From Clonostachys chloroleuca (Eukaryota; Ascomycota; Sordariomycetes; Hypocreales; Bionectriaceae): DNA of 64,000 bases. Below are positions 23,562 through 33,277 of the stretch, piece by piece. Numbering within the stretch: the stretch's first letter is position 1; each line of letters begins with the position of its first letter. Where the stretch lies: contig JBANAY010000003.1 of NCBI GenBank assembly GCA_037952775.1, forward strand, positions 35,774,001 to 35,838,000. The letters run 5' to 3'. The notes beneath the pieces were generated by a model, which was given only the letters and a program-made list of their open reading frames with translations, was not told where the DNA came from and searched no databases. A program made the translations under genes and the position numbers.

Positions 23562-23981
23562 TTATGTTTTTTGCTTCTTTTTCTTAGAAACTTCTGCGCT
23601 GTCTGTTTCATCATCTTGATCCTCATCGTCTGTGTAGTCCGCATCCGGCGCCACTCTCTTGTTGCCCTGCTTGTCGTCTTGTGGCTTGTCGGTGTGCTCG
23701 GCAGCGCCGTGGGGGTTGAGCAGAAAATTGATATCGGGTGCTGCTGTATCAAGGATATTGTCATCGACTTCCAATATGCCAACACCCTCATCCTTTCCGT
23801 CACACTCGTCACACACACCTATGAAGGGATGGTCCTCTATATACACGCCACGCTCACATGCACCGAACCTGCCTGCGTTCTTAGCTTGAAGGCAAGATAG
23901 CTCCTGTGTGAGATCATCCCACGGCTCCTTCTTCTCGTGACACTCGCTGCAATGGCCTACGAAAATAAGTTTCCGGCACAT
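23562..23981 (-). CDS. Small Cys-rich protein, 139 aa
   Basis: A single-exon protein beginning MCRKLIFVGHCSECHEKKEPWDD. The Cys residues sit at positions 2, 11, 14, 30, 42, 57 and 60, giving two clear CxxC knuckles (CSEC, CDEC). This suggests metal binding. The second half is strongly acidic (DDEDQDDETDSAEV), and the protein ends in a Lys-rich stretch (KKKKQKT) that could act as a nuclear localisation signal. There is no signal peptide or membrane segment. Small fungal proteins starting MCxxxxxxG/YxCxxC are common and uncharacterised. I recognise the pattern but no function. The frame runs against the open frames on the + strand, which lack this regularity. Confidence 0.6.
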   Translation of the reverse strand: MCRKLIFVGHCSECHEKKEPWDDLTQELSCLQAKNAGRFGACERGVYIEDHPFIGVCDECDGKDEGVGILEVDDNILDTAAPDINFLLNPHGAAEHTDKPQDDKQGNKRVAPDADYTDDEDQDDETDSAEVSKKKKQKT

Positions 23982-26900
23982 TTTCAGCGAAGGCAGAGTG
24001 TCCGTCGGTTAGACAGAAGCAGAACGTCGGGTTGTCGTCGTGTGCCAAAGAGGGAAAGTGGTTTTTGGTGCTTCGTTTGCTCGAAGCTTCTACTTCGAGA
24101 GGCAGCTGAGAAACTTTATTTCGACTCGGGATAGAACTAGACCAGAGGAAATTTGAGCAGTTGGTGTCTCTGAGCACCACGGGCGAATAGCTACTCATTC
24201 GTCTAGAGCAGCAGCCTGATAATACAAATTCGTAAGGATTGATGGAACAAATTTTAAATAGAAAGTAGATCATGAAATCGCCAAGCAGATTTAGCGTGAG
24301 CCTCGATTTGCGTCTCTGTATAGAAGATTGGTAATTTCTTTGCTATCCAAGTCAGAATGAGGCTCGATGCAGGACGGGAATAATTTCCTTGCAAGAGGAA
24401 GGGCAGGGTGTAAAGGGGCGACGATGTTGGAGGAAATAGGTCCGTCGCCAGAGCGCGAGCCCTATCGTGTCTTACCAGATGTTAGTCGTAGATTTGACCT
24501 CACGCAACAAACCAACACAAAGCCGGCCGATCCAATTCATTCATTCTCTTATTTCGCCGTGCTCGACTGTGAAAGGAGGAGAGAGTGCACGCTTCCGATT
24601 TGAGCGATTGACCCTTGCGCACTCTGGTCGTGCGTTGCGGCGCATCAATATCACTGGTCGTCGGAGACTCCGCCCAGATCCGCGCAGCCTTGACTTTGAC
24701 GTTGATGCACTGAATCAGGATCCGGGGTTCTTGTTCGGCGCTGCCAATCTGGTAGACAGGCGGCGCGGCGGGTGGTAAGCAGCGTCTGAGGCGGCTTATG
24801 GTCGACGGCGACAATATCCAGGAGGGAGAGAAGACAACCCCCAATCCTCGTTCCAGATGGACAATGGATGGGTGGATGGCGCTGGAGATGGAGAAGAGGG
24901 AAATTCTGTATGCACGGCAGAGACACTGCGAGAAAGTGGGAGGGCTGTCTCTCGCTTCCAGCAAGAAAAGGCAGCAGGTAGAAGGTACAAAGGCGCTGGA
25001 CACTGGGCCAGCACCCGCCTGCATGACACTACGATCCAAGTGAATCAGATGATGGTTACCTTAGCTGTAATTGCTACCTACATAATTTACCCTGCCTGTC
25101 GCGTCTGCAGCGTCCAATGCCATGCACTGCCCTTCGTTTCCCTTTGCTTTTGCCATGCTCCAGCGGTGGGTTGGAGACATGATTTGCAGGCACACCACGG
25201 CGAGCAGCAAAATTCACTTCGCCTGGACCAGGAAGGCCGGGCGAGCGATATGCTTTCGTCCCGCCCCGCCTAGCAGGCAGCACAATGCTATGGATATCAA
25301 GTCGTTGGCTCCAGCCTGCGAGGCCGTCACATATCACATTCCGCCGCACAGAATGTACCAGTTTGTCGCACCCTGCAGACATGAGATGCAATGGTGCAGT
25401 CACTAGACCCGCCCACGTACACCCACACCAGGCCTGCTGCATAGTATCGTATGTCGTATACATCGTAGATAGTTTTCTCCTCCAGGCATTCGAGGAGACA
25501 AGTTCGGATTCCAGATGGATGTGAGCTCGGTCATGGATATTCTGAGAGCAGCGCTAGCAGGGGGGAACATCGTGGTGCATCAAGAGACAACTGCCGGCGA
25601 TTAATTAATAGCACACAAACCTGAAGCCAAAGTACTAACCTGGGTAAGTGCTAAAGCCGGGTACTTCCATCTCGTCCCATCCCGCATCCACCCACCAGCG
25701 CATCACCCAACAACCTCGAGCACCGCAACCTTGGCTTGGGAACGACTCAGGATAGCATCATCGCCCAGGCTAGCGGCGACTCTCCTCTCGGCCAAACTGC
25801 GCGACCCATGCACTGCTGGCGACCGCATCTGTTCCCCCCAAAACCTCGCCCATGTCTCTCTCGCAATCAGGCCCAGTCAGAATCAATTGGTATCCTACTA
25901 GAAGCGAACGGGCCGCCTCCACAGCTAATTGGAAACAGTGGACGCTTTACGAGGCCCGACCCAGCGGCATCCTGCATCCAGCGTAGTGCCACGGCGGCTA
26001 GCGACTGAAATTGACCATTCAGGGGATAGCCAGACCCGAGCAAGGGCGTCCTACCAATCTTGAAATCCATCCCATTCTTCCTTGATATATTCCTTGTCCT
26101 CGCACCCTATTCGCGATGCTAATCTGCCTCTAATAGACCTCACTATAAACCATTACCTACCTAAAGATATGTACGTTTCGGGTCGTGGCAAGACACCATG
26201 ATATCCATGTCGAGCTGAGAAAAGAAGTGGGCACACGTTCCCCCGTCGCTTCATGATCCATCCCCATCATATCTCATCCCAATCTCACCTTCCCATGCAG
26301 ACAAAAGAAAGTTTTCTGGGGAGGTAGCCCGCCCATGCAATCATGTGACAGGAACAACATCGGCGAATGTCTCAATGCGACCCATGGAAAAAGAAAATAT
26401 CTACACATCTACGTAAGGTAGTACTAAAGGAGTAAACTGCTCCGAGACCGTCTGCAGGTTCTAGCATGGTTCTATTGAAAGGCGATTGGGTATTGATCTA
26501 TATTGACTCTGCTACCGTGCCATCATTCTCCTTGGAAAGAAACAAGTCATCGGATTTCCTTGTTATCTCTCTACACAGTCCCCCACTTAACTCCTTCGAC
26601 CCTTCCCCTAGTTCGCTTTGTGTCCCAGTTAATCGGCCCTTGCGTTCTCAAGAGAATGGCCCAGTAGGGAGACCAACTGAGACCTTACTCGCACCGACCA
26701 CACCGAGTAGATAACGAACCTTGAGGAAAATACCAATTCCCACGTGAAAAGCATCCGTAAGCCTTCGGGCAACTTGACCTCCCACGCTGCAACCCAGATC
26801 CAAAGTTAAACATGGCCATAGCTCAGATCAATAGATCACATAACCACAACAAAGGCGCTATGAATGGTTCCCGAAACAAGCCGCGTCCTATTTCCGGCTC

Positions 26901-27492
26901 CTTTGTTGCCTCCTCAGAGCTAAACTTGCCTTCTGTTGTTTGATCCAGCCTCTGGGTCAGTTCCGCGTTGCAAAGCCTCCCGGGGCAGGAGGCACTGAGA
27001 GCTTGAATACTTCCCACCCCCGTTCAATCTACAAGATATTTCAATCATTCATGATCTTGTCCAAGCGCCCATGGCAGTTTCCTCGGCCATGGATAATCCA
27101 AAGGAAGAAAAACGATGTTAGGTCCGGACAAAGGGCACAGCTTCGGGATACATCCCAAGGTTTCTCACAGCCCATCCTTGAAAATGTTTACCAACAGCCT
27201 CAAAACTTGAAAAATGGGTATAGAAACCTTCCTGAAAGGTTGATAAACATGTCCCTCCGTCCCCTTGCGTCCATATTCTTCTTACCAACCCATCCCCCTT
27301 GGCATACAACCTCTGAAGACAACCGCATTGTTATCAACAAAGACCCCAGATTATCAGTCAAAGGAGTCTCCTAGCCATTACCATCTAAAAACATCTATGA
27401 ACCCCTCCCAAGTCACCTTTCATCTTGAATATCTGAATCCCCAAACACTCATTAATAAAAACAACACCATCCAATAAACCAGCACACACAAC
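23982..27492. other. Long gene-poor region
   Basis: About 3.5 kb with many short open frames on both strands but no domain or coherent exon structure. The 179-aa open frame at 24500-25039 (minus) has no recognisable feature. No transposon ends, tandem repeats or tRNA boxes were found by eye. Confidence 0.4.
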
Positions 27493-27810
27493 ATGTCCGC
27501 CAACCGGGCCGTCTGGCGCCACGGCCTCTCGTCCCGCAGAAGACGAGCAGCCGCCGATACAAATATGTACGACGACGAGGAATCAGGCACCTACCAGTGC
27601 GTCATCGAAACGTTCAACGTCCACTGCCAAGACTGCAGGCGATACCTGGGGAAAGGGGTCTCCCGGAACCCGTGTGACGGGTGCGTGTATAACCAGGACA
27701 ACTGGTACTGCGATACGAGGTTCCTGCCAGAGAGGCAGGGTAGTTTCGTCTCTGCATGGCGTTGCTACTATTGCGTTTCTGACGCATTGCAGATTCTGAT
27801 GAGACCGTGA
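27493..27810 (+). CDS. Small Cys-rich protein, 105 aa
   Basis: A single-exon protein. After a basic start (HGLSSRRRRAAA) it has eight cysteines, at about residues 36, 45, 48, 61, 64, 72, 91 and 94. They are arranged as CxxC pairs (CQDC, CDGC, CYYC) with one further Cys in WYCDTRF. Such a pattern suggests binding of two zinc ions. There is no signal peptide. A second ATG (MYDDEESGTYQC, residue 25) could be the true start. The preceding 60 bp are A/C-rich, as is normal before fungal starts. Function unknown. It resembles the 139-aa Cys-rich protein in size and motif style but not in alignable sequence. Confidence 0.5.
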   Translation: MSANRAVWRHGLSSRRRRAAADTNMYDDEESGTYQCVIETFNVHCQDCRRYLGKGVSRNPCDGCVYNQDNWYCDTRFLPERQGSFVSAWRCYYCVSDALQILMRP

Positions 27811-29021
27811 GACCAGCGAAGGGTGGAGGACTTTACAGTCCAACCTCTCAAAGCGTGCATGACTAAGTCTTTCCAATATATCTTATCGGCGGACAGCTGT
27901 GGTATTTTCTTGGATTTTCTCTCTTGCTGCGTTGGATAATTAGCACGAGCTTGTTCCGGATACTATCGAAAACGACGTGTGAATAGCAGAGTTAAAAAGA
28001 TATGATACGATTCACTTCTTTCATGCCGTTGAATTAGATTTGTGATTATTTTGCTATGTGAAGTATAGGGGATGCCTACTATGCACTAAAAATGCTTCCC
28101 CCTTTCCCTCCTAGAACTCCTTTCCAAACCCAGCTTCCACCAAACACCTCGCAATTCTCGTTTGCAATTTGGGAAATAAGTAGGAAATCAGCTAGCCTTC
28201 GGAAGATGAACATGGAGAAATGAATACGCTTCACAGCCCCTTTCAACCAGCCCTTTTGAAGCTGCACACTCCGTAAGGAGCTCAGAGACTAAACCCATCG
28301 GATGAAGTAATGAGTAGGTATGGACAAGAGTCGTTCGGCAGGTGTCAATTGAGAATGTTTGTAGATCGTTTCGCCTTCAGGCAAAAATGCAAAGCTTCAA
28401 CATGCAAACATAGTTCAAGAGGACCAGAGGCCTGGATTCACGACACCACCAAGAAGCGAGTGAGGGTCAAGCCTACGCCAGACGCAGGCAGGCAGGTTGG
28501 AGGTTAGTGGGCGATGGTGAATCTCCATATCACACACACAGGCGAACGCACACAACTGCTTCCTTGAGCAGGCTTTCCGTTTCGTGGCGAACGTCGCTTG
28601 TGGGCACCTCTCAGGTCACTCAGCAACCCTAGGCATCCAAAGGACGAGATTCAAATGACGGAGTACGCGTCTGTCAACAGCCTGGTATCCATGTGAGGAA
28701 CCTAGCGATAACGCCGAAAAATGCACCGGGAGAAGTCGGTATAGAGGAGTAAGTATACGGTCATCAGTGACAGAAAAAAAAGAAAAGAAAACGCCATGCG
28801 CTTCGGCGAGAGGAGAAATGGAGACGATGGTACGATGTTGGAATTGTGACAAGTCGCCGGGCGCTGCCAAGGTCGTGCTTTTGTTTTCAAATCAAGCGAA
28901 GTAGCATCAGTCAAATCAGGCATCTCGAATGGTGCTTCGGCTTCCACTGGAAGGTGGATCAGAAACTCGATCAGGGTTACCCAATAATGAGAGAGCACAA
29001 GATCGTCATCATGAGACATCA
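27811..29021. other. Intergenic region
   Basis: About 1.2 kb. Holds the 3' regions of the small Cys-rich gene and of the KH-domain gene, which converge here. No gene is supported; the 84-106 aa minus-strand frames at 28.6-29.0 kb look non-coding. Confidence 0.4.
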
Positions 29022-30895
29022 CTAAGATCCAGGGGCGGGCGCTCCAGCAGGTGCTCCAGCAGGCGCTCCCTGGCCGCCTTGTTGTTGCTGCTGGTACATT
29101 AGAGACTGGTACCAGAGTGCCACATAGTTCTGGTATCCGCCATCTGCCAAAGCGTTAGTATACCAAACAGTGGAAGAAAGATTTCACGTCAAAGTCTCAC
29201 ATTGGGCGTAGGGGTCAGCGCCATCTCCGGAGGGGGCTTGGGATGGTGGGTTAGTAGAATGGCTGGGAGCTTGTCGAGAAGAGTTGTCCCTTCGGTCATG
29301 GTCCTGGCGAGGGCCACGGCCGCCGCCGGAGCTTGATTTCTGTTTCTATGAGGGTCGTTAGCTGGACATGGACCACAACTGTAAACAAGAGCTTTCGTGA
29401 GACTTACCACTGCCTCAACCTTCTCGTCGATGGCCTGCTTGGCACGCGCAATACTATCGCGGGTACCGATAAGAGCAATCTCCCTCTGAACCTCGTCCGG
29501 ACCAGACGACTGAGCCACGTTGATTTTACAGCCAGTCGCGCTCTGCATCTCCCGAATCGTTTCACCTCCTTTACCTATAATCATGCCCACGGCCTCGGAC
29601 GGCACGTAGATGGCATCGTTAATCTTGTCAGGTCCATTAGTAGCACCCATCCCGGGCCCATCTCGGCGGGGTGTGTCGTTGCGGCTCCCCGGCGCGGGCT
29701 TGACGCCTGGTGGTGCTTCTCCTCGGCTATCACTGTCCACAATCTCCAGTATGAAGTCCTTGGCCTTGGCGGCAGCCTCTCGAGTTCCAATAAGATTGAC
29801 AGGCCTCAGGCCGTTGACGCTCTTCGATTCCCCGACAATATTAATGTGGCATCCAGATCGCTCTTGGAGATCACGAATAGTTTCGCCTCCTCGGCCGATA
29901 ATAAGGCCAACGGTACGATCCGGTACCATGATCTGCATATGGTCTTCACCGTCACGGAGGGCGGCCGCGCCGCCCTTAGTTGGATCGCGGGGCTTCTCGT
30001 GGGCGCGGTTAAGGGGCCCCATACCGCTATCCTCGATGATACGGTTGATAGCTGTCTTGACTTCGGCACGAGCATGTCTCGGGCCGGTAATTTTGCACTG
30101 CCGGAAGGGTCCATTGTCGCTTGCCGGAAGGAACTGGACACGGCAGTTGGTGTCACCCTCGATACGCCGAAGGTTCTCTCCCTGGCGACCGATAATCAAG
30201 CCAACCAGGCTGGATTCGATCTGAATTGTTTCTGACTGGTCATCTCCACCCCGAATAGGTGATCGCTCACGACCGCTGCCTCGGGGCGAAAAGGGTCGAC
30301 CGCCCCTGGGCCCAGGAGAGTAAGAACGTTCGCGGGCGTATTCTCGACCATGTCCTCCTCGACGATCATCTCGGTACATATTGTCGCCATGGTCACCTCG
30401 ATGAGGGGATCGTGATCTGGACCTGCCATAGGGTCGTTCTGTATTTCTGGCATCGGCATTGTAGACTATCGGACGGTCGTACGGGGTAGCGCCCTTCTCT
30501 GCGGCAGAGGCTCGAATCTTGGACAGTGCATCGTTGAAGTTCATGGTACCCGAATTTACAGGTCGAATGGCACTGAGATCTAGGTTCCCGCTCGAGGCTG
30601 GCGCCGGGAGACCAAGGCCAGGATGCCCATATCCAGGAGCTCCCGGTGGCGGCGGCGCTTGGTACAGGCCAGGCTGTGTCGATGAGGAGGGAGGAGGGTA
30701 TGAGGCATTGGCAACATTTGGAGGAGTCTGCGTCGGCGTCGCCCCAGCTGGAGGTCTTTGCTGGGCTGAGGCAAAGGATTGGTCAGTTGGCCATCAAAAA
30801 AAATTCGGTCAGGCGAACCCGAACCCATCAGGGTCGTCATGAAACTCACCAAGGGCCGCGAGAATGCTCTGAATCTTGCTTGGATCCGCGTCCAT
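29022..30895 (-). CDS. Triple KH-domain RNA-binding protein
   Basis: A four-exon gene for 556 residues. Exons in coding order: 30895-30850, 30765-29408, 29345-29201, 29143-29022. The short first exon encodes MDADPSKIQSILAAL. Next come a Pro/Gln-rich stretch and an Arg/Gly/Ser-rich (RS/RGG-like) segment, then three KH domains at roughly residues 190-260, 295-365 and 400-470. Their GxxG loops are GRQG, GRGG and GKGG, and they have VGLIIGR/VGMIIGK strands. The C-terminus is Gly/Arg/Ser-rich, then GGYQNYVALWYQSLMYQQQQQ and a threefold GAPA repeat before TAG. The arrangement (tandem KH plus a Tyr-Trp-rich tail) resembles the FUBP/KSRP family, whose members bind single-stranded nucleic acid and act in transcription or mRNA turnover. 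All junctions keep frame. The second acceptor could also be six bases downstream. Confidence 0.87.
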
Positions 30896-32801
30896 GTTCA
30901 CGTAATAGTCTGAGAAAGGAAGGACCACGTGCAAGGGCTGCTGATGTTTGGAGTCTGGCAACGAGCGACGGCCGACAGTCGGTGAGGAGAGCAGGTCGCG
31001 CAAACTTCAGAGGGTCGGCAAATGCACAGGATCGTGGGCAGTAGAGGAATTAATCAAGGAGTAAATTAAGCGACTGTGGCAAGGTGAAGGGGGAGGAAGG
31101 GAAGAAGCCCGGCGACGCGATTCCTTGTTGGATGGGAGATGACAATAATGACACAATCTATGTACCAAAATTTCGCTGATTTCGCTGATGGATGGCAGCA
31201 GCGCTCGACCGGCGCGATGGAAGGCAAGACCGTCAGTCTGCGGACCTCAGAGAACGGGTCGTGGAAATGCGCAAGGAAAACAACACAAGAGGAACGGTGC
31301 TCGCGAATGGTTATAAGAAAGTCAGGCCTTGAGTCCCTTTTTTTTTTTTCTGCCTAGGTGTGCAGATTCCGTCGCACAAACAGCACTGGGGCGCCTTTGA
31401 TGGATAATTTACGTGAGGGAGAGAAGAGGTCCCTGCTTTTTATTAGACCCGTTTCGTGGATCGTTGGATTGGATTGGACGGCGGCCGGTACGTACATCAC
31501 CACCACGAATCGGCCTACCGACCCTACGCGCTGTAGCAGGCGCAACAGGACCCAACCGAGCAGCCTGAACTGGCAGCACGCGCTGCACACCACCCACCAC
31601 AGTGGACAGGCGCCTCCATGCTACCGTAACGCGGTGCTACAGGTGGGGTTCGTCGCCCGAAAAGCAGATCCCAGGCCAAAGAAGGCGACAATTTTTTCTT
31701 TTCTCCTGCATGTCATGGATACGATTTTTCCTGTTCAGGCAAGGCGGTCCCGCTGCCTTAAGCTGACTTAGCCTCACCTCTACGCTCGAAACTGCCCGAA
31801 GGAGCCTCCGATTCTACCGCCTCATGTTCATTTCAAACAAATTGAATCCACAAATAAATTGTCATCATGCTCTACCAGCCTCAAAAAGGGTATTGACCAG
31901 CAAATTCCCACTTGGCTAACTTGGTGGGCTCGGCCACCGATGCCACTATTCACCCTAGCATGGCAGTTTCTATCAGTCATAAAAACCAACTGCCGGGTCC
32001 CTGCGCAATTGCGAAAGAGACCCTGAGTTTCGGAACCTCGCCCGAAGGCATCATCAAGGCCATCCGCTGACACGATGGCGCGAGTATTGCTTGCACGTGT
32101 CCCGTATGCCCGTCTTTCTCCCGGACCTCCTTTGCCGTGTCTGTCACATCTGTGACCTTGCTACGTAACCCCTCAAACGGCATGTTATCCAGTCCAACAG
32201 AATAAGGTTCATATATATGGATAACGAGAAAGCCAATTTGTTTACTCCTACCTTCCTACTAACAGTATATGCACTGTCTCAATACTAACAACATACCACA
32301 AGCTCACAAACCTTCCAGGACAGCTCTTCGGCACTCGGATCGTCCGTCAAAAGCTGAACTTTATAACACTGGCCGGTTGACCACCAAGGCATCCGCTGGC
32401 AGCAAATCTGCCAATCTCCCGATTCCCCATCATGCAATACTACCTCCAAGTGCATGAGAGCCGTAGTGTCGACTATATATGTACACGTACCCATGCCGGT
32501 TCGTTAGTCCCCGGGCACGCTCCTCGACTCGCCCGGCTTCTTTAGCTTCCAGAACCCGGTCCTGCCAGACCCACGTCCCTTGGTATTGGATCTGATAATG
32601 TACCAAGCAAGGCTGCCTTGCCCCTACAGCTGAGGAAGGCATAGAAGGAGGGTCTGCGTGACATTCTGAGCCTTCCGTTGTCGGCTGACTGACTGGGCAC
32701 TTCGGGACATTGGGTAAGAGAAATCAAAACCGGGAAGGACAATTGCCAACAAATTTCTATAGCAAGAAACGCGGTTCCGCCCGCTCTTGATTCCCACGCG
32801 C
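30896..32801. other. Promoter and intergenic region of the KH-domain gene
   Basis: About 1.9 kb. The first few hundred bases upstream of the KH gene must include its promoter and leader. A T run lies at 31339-31350. No gene is supported in the rest. Confidence 0.4.
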
Positions 32802-32806
32802 CCTGC

Positions 32807-33049
32807 CAAGAGGGTGACATAGGAAATGGCACACCTAAGCACTCCCTTAACACATACTTACTCTATTGTCTTTCATAGCTAGCTATAGAATTACTAAAAT
32901 ACATTTAAAGGGAAAGAATATCCAGGCCTAAATATTGGTAATCTCTAATCTCTGTTTAGAATTAGATACTTATTTAGATATTTAGATGTTTATTCAGGTG
33001 TTTATCTAGGTGTTTATTTGGGTGTGCCATTTCCTGTGTCACCCACTTG
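32807..33049. mobile_element. MITE-like element with 29-bp terminal inverted repeats
   Basis: The left end at 32807-32835 (CAAGAGGGTGACATAGGAAA, then TGGCACACC) is matched by the reverse complement of 33021-33049 with only two differences over 29 bases. The 5-bp word CCTGC directly precedes the left end (32802-32806) and directly follows the right end (33050-33054), as expected for a target-site duplication. The interior of about 185 bp is AT-rich and non-coding. It ends with degenerate copies of a GTTTAT-containing 12-13 bp unit (about 32954-33020). Size, ends and lack of coding capacity fit a non-autonomous DNA transposon. No second copy was found in this window, so the family is unnamed. 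Confidence 0.65.
32954..33020. repeat. Degenerate GTTTAT/TTTAGAT tandem repeat
   Basis: Inside the inverted-repeat element, near its right end, the units TTTAGATGTTTAT, TCAGGTGTTTAT, CTAGGTGTTTAT and TTGGGTGT follow each other. They are separated by single or few base changes, so the stretch is a short subterminal repeat block. Confidence 0.55.
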
Positions 33050-33277
33050 CCTGCCAAGTCTCCCTCAAGAAGAATGAAGAATGCTAGGAGAGGGGAGCCG
33101 AGGGATAGGAGCCATAACAGCTTGATGTGTTCCTCATTACATCCAGACCGAAACTGAAAAGAGGGGTATAAAGTGTGTTTTCATTATTCAAGATTCATAC
33201 AACAAAGATTCATACAACAGAGGGCAAATTTCCCCCTTTCGTTAATAATAATACAAGTAACTCGAGACGAGCAAAGT

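Noticed and set aside
24500..25039. 179-aa minus-strand frame
   Set aside because: No recognisable motif and a composition like the surrounding chance frames.
29333..30235. 300-aa frame on the plus strand
   Set aside because: Antisense to the KH-domain exon, with no domain of its own.
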